A DNA stretch of 10,657 nt from Lachnospiraceae bacterium (GCA_017958465.1 JAGDCQ010000278.1:1-10657), one strand, 5' to 3'; counted from the stretch's first letter, positions 1-6,688 are shown. The notes: generated from the sequence alone by a model not told the origin. Program-made: numbers and translations.

Positions 1-66
1 CTCTACCTTTACACTTTCGTCAAAGCCGCGGTAGCTCCTGTTTTTCTTTACAAGTTCTTCGATCAT
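1..66 (-). CDS. Nitroreductase family protein, N-terminal fragment (runs off left edge)
   Basis: The first 22 codons of a minus-strand gene are visible, starting with ATG at 66 and continuing past base 1. The peptide begins MIEELVKKNRSYRGFDESVK. The RSYRxFDE pattern near the N-terminus is characteristic of the nitroreductase / FMN-dependent oxidoreductase superfamily, where this first helix and Arg-rich turn contribute to FMN phosphate binding. These enzymes are cytoplasmic homodimers that use NAD(P)H to reduce nitro compounds, quinones or flavins; the substrate here cannot be told. The start is supported by a GGAAAGG ribosome binding site ending 6 bases before the ATG and by a near-consensus promoter upstream (135-163). 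The gene is divergent from the lipoprotein operon. Only the N-terminus was read, so the family call is likely but not certain. Confidence 0.72.
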   Translation of the reverse strand, partial: MIEELVKKNRSYRGFDESVKVE

Positions 67-114
67 TTCTTTACCTTTCCGGCCCCGGGACAAATAAGCC
101 AATTTCAAACGCCC

Positions 115-131
115 GGACAGCCTCCCTGTCC
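115..131. promoter_or_regulatory. Palindrome GGACAG-N5-CTGTCC at the nitroreductase transcription start
   Basis: A perfect 6-bp inverted repeat with a 5-base spacer lies just downstream of the -10 box of the nitroreductase promoter and covers the predicted +1. Its position fits a repressor operator. It could instead form a small hairpin at the 5' end of the mRNA. No regulator gene for it is in the window. Confidence 0.45.
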
Positions 132-134
132 CCT

Positions 135-163
135 ATTATATCTATGACTTTCAAGTATGACAA
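135..163 (-). promoter_or_regulatory. Sigma-70-type promoter for the nitroreductase gene
   Basis: On the minus strand, TTGTCA (158-163) is followed by a 17-base spacer and a perfect TATAAT (135-140). Transcription would start near 128, giving an untranslated leader of about 62 bases before the ATG at 66. This is the best match to the housekeeping promoter consensus in the window, so the gene is probably well expressed unless repressed. A palindrome at 115-131 overlaps the predicted start point. Confidence 0.75.
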
Positions 164-217
164 GAGGCGGTTCTGCCCGCACCCCTTTCTTTTTGTGAAA
201 AACATAGCAAAAAAAAC

Positions 218-246
218 TTGCTTTTCACGGCATATTCGCTTATTCT
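218..246 (+). promoter_or_regulatory. Probable promoter of the lipoprotein-dipeptidase operon
   Basis: TTGCTT (218-223), a 17-base spacer and TATTCT (241-246) form a moderate sigma-70-type promoter. Transcription would begin near 253, leaving a leader of about 60 bases before the ATG at 313. The leader holds a GC-rich hairpin (276-293) directly before the ribosome binding site. Spacing is ideal but each box matches the consensus only partly. Confidence 0.5.
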
Positions 247-275
247 TAATCCATAACAGAAAAAGGGAACTGCGC

Positions 276-293
276 GCCTGCTGTCCGGCAGGC
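276..293 (+). promoter_or_regulatory. Leader hairpin GCCTGC-N6-GCAGGC before the lipoprotein RBS
   Basis: A perfect 6-bp GC-rich inverted repeat with a 6-base loop sits in the predicted leader of the lipoprotein mRNA. It ends 4 bases before the purine-rich ribosome binding site (AGAGGGG, 298-304). It is not followed by a T-run, so it is not an intrinsic terminator. A role in mRNA stability or in tuning translation is possible, but nothing in the sequence proves it. Confidence 0.4.
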
Positions 294-312
294 CACAGAG
301 GGGAAGTTTGAA

Positions 313-1191
313 ATGAAAAAGATCAGAAGAATCGCAGCTATCCTGCTTGTATCCATGCTCTGCCTCACCGGCTGCATGCGTTACAACGTGACCATCACCG
401 TAAAACGCAACGGCAAGATCGACATCTCCATGCTTATGGCCATGATGACGACAGAAGGCATGGGCGATATCGGCCAGGGTCTGACAGAAGAAGACAAACA
501 GCAATTCGTCGAGAAAGGCTGGGATGTTGAGGAATACAACAAGGACAACTATTACGGCTTCCTTATGAGCAAAAAGGACATCACGCCGGAGGAAGTCTCG
601 GAGTCCGTGGATTCATCTCAAAACACGGTTCAGGGCTCATCAAGCGGGTTTTCCTTCACGAAAGAGGGTCTGAAATACGTTATCGACTGGAAGATGAACA
701 GCTCAAAGCCTTCAGAAGAAGGAAGCAGCGAGTCTGCCGATCTCTCGCAATATGCAAACTATTTCAAGCTTTACAACGGGTTTGTGACACTTACCGTCAA
801 CCTTCCCATAAAGCCTGTAAACAGCAACGCCACCACAGTTTCAAACAACGGAAAGACGCTTGAGTGGGACCTCCTTGCTATGGACAAAGACAGCAGCATC
901 CATCTGGAGTTCATGCTCATCAACATCTGGCTTATCGTGCTCATAGTTGTTGCCGCACTTATCGGCATCGCACTGATAGTGATAGCCATCATCCTGATAG
1001 TCAAGCGTTCAAAGAGGTCCAAAGTGCCCGTAGTCCACATGCAGCCACTGGATGACGCAAATTCCATGAGCTGGGGCGGGATGGATACAGACTTCATAGT
1101 ACCTGCGGAAAAAGCGGACACCGACACCGAACCAAAGAGTGTGTATTTCGGAAAAGACACGGCAGGTACCACAACCGATCCGGAGGAATAA
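313..1191 (+). CDS. LppM-like lipoprotein with C-terminal membrane segment
   Basis: This 292-residue protein has a lipoprotein signal peptide: Lys/Arg at residues 2-6, a hydrophobic core, and the lipobox LTGC with Cys21 as the predicted lipidated residue. The extracytoplasmic part (about 22-200) starts with a beta-rich stretch of the type (YNVTITVKRNGKIDISM) found in LppM-domain proteins (the former DUF3153 type). A strong membrane helix follows at about 202-230, then KRSKRSK, a positive stop-transfer signal that predicts a cytoplasmic tail of about 60 residues. The protein would thus be anchored twice, by lipid and by helix. The molecular role of such proteins in Bacillota is unknown. AGAGGGG 8 bases upstream supports the start. 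The stop is 3 bases before the dipeptidase gene, so the two share an operon. Lipoprotein and topology calls are firm; the domain name is from sequence resemblance. Confidence 0.85.
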   Translation: MKKIRRIAAILLVSMLCLTGCMRYNVTITVKRNGKIDISMLMAMMTTEGMGDIGQGLTEEDKQQFVEKGWDVEEYNKDNYYGFLMSKKDITPEEVSESVDSSQNTVQGSSSGFSFTKEGLKYVIDWKMNSSKPSEEGSSESADLSQYANYFKLYNGFVTLTVNLPIKPVNSNATTVSNNGKTLEWDLLAMDKDSSIHLEFMLINIWLIVLIVVAALIGIALIVIAIILIVKRSKRSKVPVVHMQPLDDANSMSWGGMDTDFIVPAEKADTDTEPKSVYFGKDTAGTTTDPEE

Positions 1192-1194
1192 GAT

Positions 1195-2658
1195 ATGCCC
1201 TGTACAACAGTTTTAGTAGGAAAAAAGGCCAGCAATGACAACACCACCATGATCTCCCGCACCGACGACGGTTCGTTTGACGTAAAAAAGATCATAGTAG
1301 TGGAACCGGACAAGCAACCTAAAAAATATAAGTGTGTGAATTCCAAGCTTGTGATCGAGCTCACGGAAAAGCCAATGCGCTACACCTCCTGCCCCAACGT
1401 GGATCCTAAGGAGGGCACCTGGGCCGCAACCGGCATAAACGCCGCAAACGTAGGAATGACGGCAACCGAGACCATCACTTCCAACCCGAGAGTCCTTGCG
1501 GCTGACCCCTTCGTGCAATTCCAGAAGCCCAAAAAGCGCGGTGAGAAGGCTGTTCCCGGCGGTATAGGCGAAGAGGATTTTGTAGTCCTTGTACTCCCTT
1601 ACGTCAAAACAGCACGGGAAGGCGTTTTAAGGCTTGGCAGTCTTCTTGAGAAATACGGTACATACGAGCCCAACGGCATCGCCTTCAACGACGAGAACGA
1701 GGTCTGGTGGCTTGAGACCATCGGCGGTCACCACTGGATGGCAAAGCGCGTTCCGGACGACCTTGTTGTTATTGCGCCTAACCGTTTCGGAATGGATTCC
1801 TTCGACTTAAAGGATGCCTTCGGCGCCAAGAAGGCTCACCTTTGCTCTGAAGACCTTCGCGAATTCATCGCGGAAAACCACCTGGATCTTAACCAGGACG
1901 GCAAGTTCGACCCCCGAGATGTCTTTGGTTCGCACACCGATATGGACCATATTTACGACAATCCGAGAGCCTGGTTCATGGGAAGGTATCTTACTCCCTT
2001 CTCCCACAAGTGGGATGGCGAAAACGCCGAATACACGCCTGAAAGCGACAACATCCCCTGGGCTCTTAAGCCTGACCGCAAGGTTGCGATCGAGGACGTA
2101 AAATATATGCTTTCCTCTCACTTCCAGGGGACGGATTTCGATCCTTACACCTCGAGAGATACAGGAAAGCGCGGAATGTACAGGTCCATAGGTATCAACC
2201 GCACGGGCGTATGTACTATCTGCCAGATAAGGAGCGACGTTCCGGACATTATCAAAGGTGTTGAATGGGTATGCTTCGGCTCCACAACCTTCGATGCCAT
2301 CGTCCCGCTGTACACAAACGTTCCGTCAATGCCGGCTTATATGTCCAACGTGGCTTGCGACGTTTCAACCGAAAACTTCTACTGGGGGAGCCGCCTCTTA
2401 GGCGCTCTTGCCGACAAGGACTATGCAGCCTGCTTCCAGCAGATCACAAGGTATCAGGAAGCAACCATGGTAGAAGGCAGGAAGATCATCAACGAATATG
2501 ATAAAAAGATCAAGGGCAAGAAAGACGAGGCCCTGCTTAAAGAAGCAAATGAAAAAGTGAGCAAAATGGCTAAAGAGCAGACGACCAAGACTCTCAACAA
2601 GGTGCTCCACATTTCAAGTGCTTCCATGAAAAACGGCTTTAACCTCAAAGACAATTGA
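1195..2658 (+). CDS. Family C69 dipeptidase (PepD-like)
   Basis: The protein (487 residues) is a peptidase family C69 member, an N-terminal-nucleophile hydrolase that cleaves dipeptides. It opens MPCTTVLVGKKAS, and Cys3 fits the catalytic cysteine freed by N-terminal processing. Other family-like stretches are SRTDDG (21-26), GTWAATGIN (75-82), ETIGGHHWMAKRVPDD (174-189) and FGSHTDMDHIYDNPRAWFM (244-262). No signal peptide is present, so it is probably cytoplasmic. Residues 231-242 (D-x-N-x-D-G-x-F...D) read like an EF-hand or dockerin calcium loop, though this region is also conserved in relatives. The C-terminus (about 425-465) is charged and helical. Its ribosome binding site GGAGG (1182-1186) lies inside the last codons of the lipoprotein gene, so translation is probably coupled. 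Length is normal for the family. Confidence 0.9.
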   Translation: MPCTTVLVGKKASNDNTTMISRTDDGSFDVKKIIVVEPDKQPKKYKCVNSKLVIELTEKPMRYTSCPNVDPKEGTWAATGINAANVGMTATETITSNPRVLAADPFVQFQKPKKRGEKAVPGGIGEEDFVVLVLPYVKTAREGVLRLGSLLEKYGTYEPNGIAFNDENEVWWLETIGGHHWMAKRVPDDLVVIAPNRFGMDSFDLKDAFGAKKAHLCSEDLREFIAENHLDLNQDGKFDPRDVFGSHTDMDHIYDNPRAWFMGRYLTPFSHKWDGENAEYTPESDNIPWALKPDRKVAIEDVKYMLSSHFQGTDFDPYTSRDTGKRGMYRSIGINRTGVCTICQIRSDVPDIIKGVEWVCFGSTTFDAIVPLYTNVPSMPAYMSNVACDVSTENFYWGSRLLGALADKDYAACFQQITRYQEATMVEGRKIINEYDKKIKGKKDEALLKEANEKVSKMAKEQTTKTLNKVLHISSASMKNGFNLKDN

Positions 2659-2671
2659 CCGACCCAAGAAA

Positions 2672-2705
2672 AACAGCCCCCAAAGCTCAGGCTTTGAGGG
2701 TTGTT
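2672..2705. terminator. Bidirectional intrinsic terminator between dipeptidase and GH43 genes
   Basis: A 15-bp stem (2672-2686 with 2691-2705) with one mismatch and one G-T pair closes a TCAG loop. It lies 13 bases after the dipeptidase stop and 17 bases after the GH43 stop on the other strand. Read on the minus strand the stem is followed by TTTTTC, a good U-tract. On the plus strand the tail is weaker (TTCCTTTG). It probably ends both convergent transcripts. Confidence 0.8.
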
Positions 2706-2722
2706 CCTTTGTTGAGGGTTTC

Positions 2723-3628
2723 TTATTTTTCAATTCCATAGGCCTTTACAAGGCGGTCGTATTCCTCATCCGTTATCGTGATCACGCCTCCGTGACGCTT
2801 CTTGCGGAGCCCCATATCAAATTCGCTGTCCTCTAAGATCCTGAGGTCTCCCTTCTCAAGATCCTCACAGATGACCGGCAGATATCCTCCGTTTGTTGCA
2901 AAACGGTCCACGATCAGGCACCACTTCCCCATCTCGCTTATATAGTACGCTTCAGGGCCTTCTACGCCATAAAGGTTGTCGAGTGTGGGGCACGGAAGGT
3001 CGGTATAGGGCCCTTCAAGCTTAGCCGCATGATCCATCTTGATCACTTTGGTGGTCTCGTCCTTTGAAAAGCGGTAGTACCTGCCGTCCGCATAGATAAT
3101 ATCCGTATCGATAACGTGGTTGTCGTGCTCGATATATTTGAAGGGCTCGGAATAATTCTCAAAGTCCTTTGTCCAGGACGCATAAATGCGCTGTTTAGCC
3201 CCTTCTTCACCGGGTTCCCTTACCATGGAAGCCCAGAAGACAAGGTATTCGTCACGTTCCTTTGAATAAACAGCCTCCGGTGCCCAGACACAGCCTGCCG
3301 TAGGGATGCCCACTTCCACAAGTTTTGCCTTGCTCCAGTTTACAAGGTCCTTTGACTTGAACACAACGAGGCTCCTGCTGCCCTCAAACTGAGCGGGCCC
3401 CCAGCCTTTCCCGCTTGCGATCCTCAGGTCCGTCCCAATGATCACAAATTCGTTCTCTTCCGTTCTGATGATAAACGGGTCGCGCACGCCCTTCTCACCT
3501 ATGTCGGAGACCATTACGGGCTGTGTCCCGTTAAGATCCGTAAAATGCAGTCCGTCCCTGCTGACAGCAAAGTAAACCTGCTCCGCGTTTTCACTCTCAC
3601 CTGTAAAATGCACAAATAAATAAGCCAT
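2723..3628 (-). CDS. GH43-like five-bladed beta-propeller glycosidase
   Basis: This 301-residue protein resembles glycoside hydrolase family 43, inverting enzymes that remove arabinose, xylose or galactose side groups. RDP at 49-51 fits the catalytic base region (Asp50). IIGTDLRIA (63-71), VWAPEAV (114-120), IDTDI (173-177) and VEGPEAYY (222-229) fit successive propeller blades; Glu226 is the best candidate for the acid and an Asp in 174-176 for the pKa-tuning residue. No signal peptide is seen, so it should act in the cytoplasm on short imported oligosaccharides. It is about the length of a bare propeller domain. It has its own promoter (3662-3690) behind the terminator of the upstream gene, so it is a single-gene transcript. 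The RBS is weak (purine-rich GAAAGAGAG about 10 bases upstream, or AGGA very close). The fold call is good; the substrate cannot be stated. Confidence 0.82.
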   Translation of the reverse strand: MAYLFVHFTGESENAEQVYFAVSRDGLHFTDLNGTQPVMVSDIGEKGVRDPFIIRTEENEFVIIGTDLRIASGKGWGPAQFEGSRSLVVFKSKDLVNWSKAKLVEVGIPTAGCVWAPEAVYSKERDEYLVFWASMVREPGEEGAKQRIYASWTKDFENYSEPFKYIEHDNHVIDTDIIYADGRYYRFSKDETTKVIKMDHAAKLEGPYTDLPCPTLDNLYGVEGPEAYYISEMGKWCLIVDRFATNGGYLPVICEDLEKGDLRILEDSEFDMGLRKKRHGGVITITDEEYDRLVKAYGIEK

Positions 3629-3661
3629 ATCCTGCTACTCTCTTTCAGAATTTATTTAATT

Positions 3662-3690
3662 ATTTTAGCATTTTTCGAATCCCGTTACAA
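3662..3690 (-). promoter_or_regulatory. Extended -10 promoter of the GH43-like gene
   Basis: On the minus strand TTGTAA (3685-3690), 17 bases, and TAAAAT (3662-3667) preceded by TG one base upstream form a strong sigma-70-type promoter with an extended -10. Start near 3655 gives a leader of about 27 bases. The -35 box begins 4 bases beyond the A-run of the preceding terminator, so the terminator and promoter are packed back to back. Confidence 0.7.
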
Positions 3691-3694
3691 CCGC

Positions 3695-3727
3695 AAAAAA
3701 AGGGATTGACCAATAAATGGTCAATCC
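3695..3727 (-). terminator. Intrinsic terminator after the F5/8C-domain gene
   Basis: A perfect 10-bp stem, GGATTGACCA paired with TGGTCAATCC, closes a 5-base loop at 3703-3727. On the minus strand it is followed by C then seven T (3695-3701). The stop codon of the F5/8C gene (3721-3723) lies inside the stem. It separates the beta-helix/F5/8C transcript from the GH43 gene. Confidence 0.9.
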
Positions 3728-4335
3728 GCGTAGATCCGGACTTCTGCGGCCTGGCCGCCTACTGCTCCGGTGTTTGCATAAAACCGTATCATCACAAAGC
3801 GCATGTTTTCCGCCGGAAACTCAATAACTCTTTCGTTCCCTGTCTTCGGATCAAATTCATAATCCGCCTTGGCAACTACCGTCTTTAGCGCGCCTTCCTC
3901 TGTTCCTGCAAGGATTTCAATGGTCTGCACACGCTTGGCCCAGACAGCATCCGGGCAAAGCAGCAGTTTTACAGCGTGAACGCTGTAAACATCCTTCAGG
4001 TCCAGCGTTAGCTCGTTTGGGAACTCGCCCGGAGCCCCCTCGTAATAGGTTGTGAGCTTGTCGTCGATGGCTTTTTTCGGCACAAAACCCGCCCCCATAT
4101 TGTTGGCAGTAACTTTGGCAGTTAATGCCACATTTGTCCCCGAAGGGATCACGGGCTCAAAAGCCTCCACCTTAAAGTACGGGTGTTCCATTGCCTGCTC
4201 CTGGGCAGGTGCCGCCACAACCTTAAGGCTTCCGGCCTTCATCTCTTCCTTTTCCTTCACAGGCACAAAAACCAGCGTACCGGTCCCCGCTATAAAAATA
4301 AGCGCAAGAATAACAAGAGTAATGATCCTTTTCAT
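3721..4335 (-). CDS. Membrane-anchored F5/8 type C (discoidin, CBM32-like) domain protein
   Basis: This 204-residue protein has an N-terminal hydrophobic segment after MKR (residues 4-25) with no lipobox cysteine, so it is either a signal peptide or a signal anchor. A Lys/Glu-rich linker (about 27-55) leads to a single F5/8 type C domain, about 64-204: NVALTAKVTA, KKAIDDKLTTYYEG (Ala-Ile-Asp-Asp plus the aromatic strand), ELTLDLKDVYSVHAVKLLL, and the closing RFVMIRFYAN...AAEVRIYAD. Such domains bind sugars, often galactose- or glucosamine-type, and are usually attached to an enzyme. Here the domain stands alone with no catalytic part. It starts 12 bases after the beta-helix gene, with RBS AAGGGGGA, so the two are co-translated and may act together at the cell surface. 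The ligand is unknown. Confidence 0.8.
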   Translation of the reverse strand: MKRIITLVILALIFIAGTGTLVFVPVKEKEEMKAGSLKVVAAPAQEQAMEHPYFKVEAFEPVIPSGTNVALTAKVTANNMGAGFVPKKAIDDKLTTYYEGAPGEFPNELTLDLKDVYSVHAVKLLLCPDAVWAKRVQTIEILAGTEEGALKTVVAKADYEFDPKTGNERVIEFPAENMRFVMIRFYANTGAVGGQAAEVRIYAD

Positions 4336-4347
4336 GTTATCCCCCTT

Positions 4348-5898
4348 TCACTCAAAGGTAATATCGGAGAATGTACCGTCCTTCACCTTGAATCCCCCGT
4401 CCTCAAGGCTTTTGATCTTCTTCCCGAGAACAGTCACATTCTTAAAGTGCACTCCGGATACCGTGTGTGTTTCATCGTACCCTGCGATCCTGGACCCAAC
4501 CTGGGCCCCGTCGAGCACAGTCACATTTTCTATGGTGATATCCCTGATCTGCCCGCGTTCCCTTGTTGTCGACCAATTGCCGTTGCTTACCACAGCTATA
4601 TCCACAAAATACGGGAGCTCTGCCCCGTCGCCGGAGCCTGTCCGCAGGTTTTCCACAGTGATATCCTTAAAAACGATATCGGAAACCAGCGCATCATCCG
4701 CATTGTGGATAGAGATCACGGGCTTGTGGAAGCCGTTCAAAACGCATATATCCTCAAATGTCACATGGGACAATGTGCTGTTTTCCCTGCTCCCTTTGTT
4801 GGTCTCGTAGCCTATTTCCATGGACTGGGCAAGGTCTGTCCAGAGCCTCATATGCCTGAAGGTGATGTTTTCCGAGGAGTCCGCGTAGTTCTTCACAACA
4901 AGAGAATCGTCCCAGCTCCTGACAAAGCAGTTTGTCACAACCGCATTCTTGCAGGACTGGAGCGTGATCCCGTCGCCGTTTGGCCTGCAGGAGATGATCT
5001 TCACATTATCCACCCTGAAACCTGTCGTTGCGTAACCCTGCAGACACCAGGCATTGGGATTTGTCACTATCACACCTTCAACACTGCAATCCTGCGTGAA
5101 ATCGAATTTGAGAGGGATATATGCCGTCTTGCCGGCCCATCCCTTGTATCCGGAACCGTCTATTATCCCTCGTCCGCAGACACGCACGTTTTTCACGAAA
5201 TTTGCGCTTATATCCGAATGCACCACAGCGCCCCCCGCAATGTAAAGGGTCTGGCCGCTTTCAAGCGAGATGCTGTCGATATCCCATTCCCCGGGCCCTA
5301 TGTATATCACCTTATCGTCCTCGGGATCCGGGATATCCTCCTCTTTTTCCAGGGGATTTGCAAAGATGTGAAGCGCCCTGGCGGGAGAATCGTCAAAAGT
5401 CACCGTGTAGGAATCCGGCGTGTCGATCAGGAAAGACACGGTATGAGCGGCCTTGTCGATCTTGGGCTTTATCCCGTAGGAGAGAGGGCTTATCTTCACT
5501 GAGTCAAGCGCCCTGTCCGGAACAGTCACGGTGATCCTTACAACGCCCTCAAAATCAAAATAGGTTATCGGAGTCCTTGAAAGTGCCGGAAGATACGAGC
5601 TGTTCCAGGTCCTCGAATGGTTCACGTTAGTATCGTAAACATAAAGCTCTGTGCCGTTTACCGTAACCTTGGTATCGGTGCAGTGCAGCAGGGCTATGTC
5701 GCGCTGCTGCTCGTTTGCGGCCTTAAGATCCTCCGGAGTCGCATCCCTTAAGGACTTTGGCCCCTCGTAAACCACAAGCTTTGTATTTTCGAACCTGTTT
5801 GTTCCGGCCTTTGCAAATTTCATGATGTTCAACGCCCCCACTGTAAGTACTAAACAGGACAAAACCCCTGTCAATATCCAAAACAACCTTTTTCCCAT
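4348..5898 (-). CDS. Membrane-anchored GH28-like right-handed beta-helix glycosidase
   Basis: This 516-residue protein has a hydrophobic N-terminal segment (about 5-24) that is a signal peptide or anchor, a beta-sandwich-like region (about 75-180), and a right-handed beta-helix (about 195-490) with repeats such as VRVCGRGIIDGSG, VTNCFVRS and IRDITIENVTVLDG. NGDG (Asp309) and WDDS (Asp330, Asp331) fit the acidic motifs of clan GH-N (families GH28 and GH49); the 21/22 spacing matches GH28 polygalacturonases rather than the 19/20 recalled for GH49. The canonical GHG motif is replaced by MEIGYE (360-365), and an RIK-type motif is not evident, so a pectin substrate should not be assumed. The ribosome binding site GGAGGA lies 12 bases before the ATG, longer than usual, but an in-frame TAA one codon upstream rules out an earlier start. 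It probably belongs to the phosphoglucomutase transcript and is linked to the F5/8C gene. Confidence 0.78.
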   Translation of the reverse strand: MGKRLFWILTGVLSCLVLTVGALNIMKFAKAGTNRFENTKLVVYEGPKSLRDATPEDLKAANEQQRDIALLHCTDTKVTVNGTELYVYDTNVNHSRTWNSSYLPALSRTPITYFDFEGVVRITVTVPDRALDSVKISPLSYGIKPKIDKAAHTVSFLIDTPDSYTVTFDDSPARALHIFANPLEKEEDIPDPEDDKVIYIGPGEWDIDSISLESGQTLYIAGGAVVHSDISANFVKNVRVCGRGIIDGSGYKGWAGKTAYIPLKFDFTQDCSVEGVIVTNPNAWCLQGYATTGFRVDNVKIISCRPNGDGITLQSCKNAVVTNCFVRSWDDSLVVKNYADSSENITFRHMRLWTDLAQSMEIGYETNKGSRENSTLSHVTFEDICVLNGFHKPVISIHNADDALVSDIVFKDITVENLRTGSGDGAELPYFVDIAVVSNGNWSTTRERGQIRDITIENVTVLDGAQVGSRIAGYDETHTVSGVHFKNVTVLGKKIKSLEDGGFKVKDGTFSDITFE

Positions 5899-5923
5899 CT
5901 GTTAGTGCTGTCCTCCTTTTTAT

Positions 5924-5985
5924 CCGTTTCCGGGATCACGCTTCTCTGTGTTGTCCGCTTTCTTCAGGACCATACCGTATCCGGG
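5924..5985. repeat. Short direct repeat CCGTWTCCGGG in the leader of the beta-helix gene
   Basis: CCGTTTCCGGG (5924-5934) and CCGTATCCGGG (5975-5985) differ at one base and start 51 bases apart, both inside the 97-base gap between the phosphoglucomutase stop and the beta-helix start. No convincing promoter or terminator is seen in this gap. The repeat may be a regulator site or chance. Confidence 0.3.
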
Positions 5986-5995
5986 CTGCATGGCT

Positions 5996-6643
5996 TTACC
6001 CGCAAAGCTCCCGCCAGTCTATCCCCGAAGCCAGGTCCGGTGCGCATGCTTCTGCTCCGAGGGTCCTGCCGTAAGGCCCGACTCCAAGGCTGTGCATGCC
6101 GGCGCGCTTTGCAGCCTCAACCCCGGCCTTAGAATCCTCCACCACAAGACACTGGCACGGCGCGCTACCAAGCTTCTTTGCCGCTATCAAAAAAACATCC
6201 GGTTCGGGCTTCCCTTTGTCTGTATCAAGCCCGCAGCTTACCTTGTCCACGAGTCCTATAAGCCCTGTTTTCTCAAGGATCTCCGGTGTATTCTTGCTTG
6301 CAGACCCCACTCCCACTTTGATCCCGCGGTTCCTGAGGAGCTTCAGCGTCTCAACAGCCCCCGGCAGCACTATGGAGCTGTCGGCGTTTTTAAGGCTTTC
6401 TCTGTAGTAGGCGTTTTTCTTCTCGCCAAGAGCGTATTTTTCCTCGAGCGAGTAGGTTTTATCGGACTTTTCGAGCACTACCTCAAGGGATTCAAGGCGG
6501 CTCACCCCGCGCTGACGCTCGTTGTCTGCTTTTGTAAAGCCACTGATCCCAAGCTCGTCCGCGAGGCGCTTCCAGGCCTCGTAATGCAGCTCGTCCGTTG
6601 AGACCAGCACTCCGTCAAGATCGAAGATAACTGTGTTGATCAT
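5996..6643 (-). CDS. pgmB: Beta-phosphoglucomutase (HAD superfamily)
   Basis: The protein (215 residues) is a cytoplasmic HAD-superfamily mutase that converts beta-D-glucose 1-phosphate to glucose 6-phosphate through beta-glucose 1,6-bisphosphate. FDLDGVL (7-13) gives the nucleophile Asp8 and acid/base Asp10. Thr16 and His20 are in the hinge, Arg49 lies in RGVSR, SASKN occupies 114-118, KGKPEPD carries Lys145, and VVEDS carries Glu169 and Asp170, which bind magnesium. These fall at the same numbers as in the well-studied Lactococcus lactis enzyme, with no indels up to the core end. A cap domain fills about 15-90. The start is backed by RBS AAAGGA 6 bases upstream. It is divergent from the LacI gene and shares its control region. 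With the GH65 genes nearby it completes phosphorolytic use of alpha-glucosides. Phosphatase activity on other sugar phosphates is a less likely alternative. Confidence 0.92.
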   Translation of the reverse strand: MINTVIFDLDGVLVSTDELHYEAWKRLADELGISGFTKADNERQRGVSRLESLEVVLEKSDKTYSLEEKYALGEKKNAYYRESLKNADSSIVLPGAVETLKLLRNRGIKVGVGSASKNTPEILEKTGLIGLVDKVSCGLDTDKGKPEPDVFLIAAKKLGSAPCQCLVVEDSKAGVEAAKRAGMHSLGVGPYGRTLGAEACAPDLASGIDWRELCG

Positions 6644-6688
6644 TTTTATCCTTTCCGACTATTTTTCAGCCGTTTTCAAAGTATTTGT

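Noticed and set aside
4183..5502. Long plus-strand open frame of 439 codons opposite the beta-helix gene
   Set aside because: It is antisense to a gene with clear domain motifs, has no family resemblance, and is rich in His, Pro and Cys as expected of a shadow frame.
5834..5898. Lipobox at Cys15 of the beta-helix protein
   Set aside because: The residues before Cys15 (VLS) do not fit the lipobox, and the hydrophobic core continues past it.
5920..5991. Small minus-strand open frame of 23 codons (MQPGYGMVLKKADN...) between pgmB and the beta-helix gene
   Set aside because: It has an ATG and stops just before the next RBS, but has no convincing RBS of its own and no recognisable features. It may be chance.
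6664..6680. Catabolite-response (cre)-like sequence TGAAAACGGCTGAAA in the pgmB leader
   Set aside because: Only the left half fits the CcpA site; the right half misses conserved positions.
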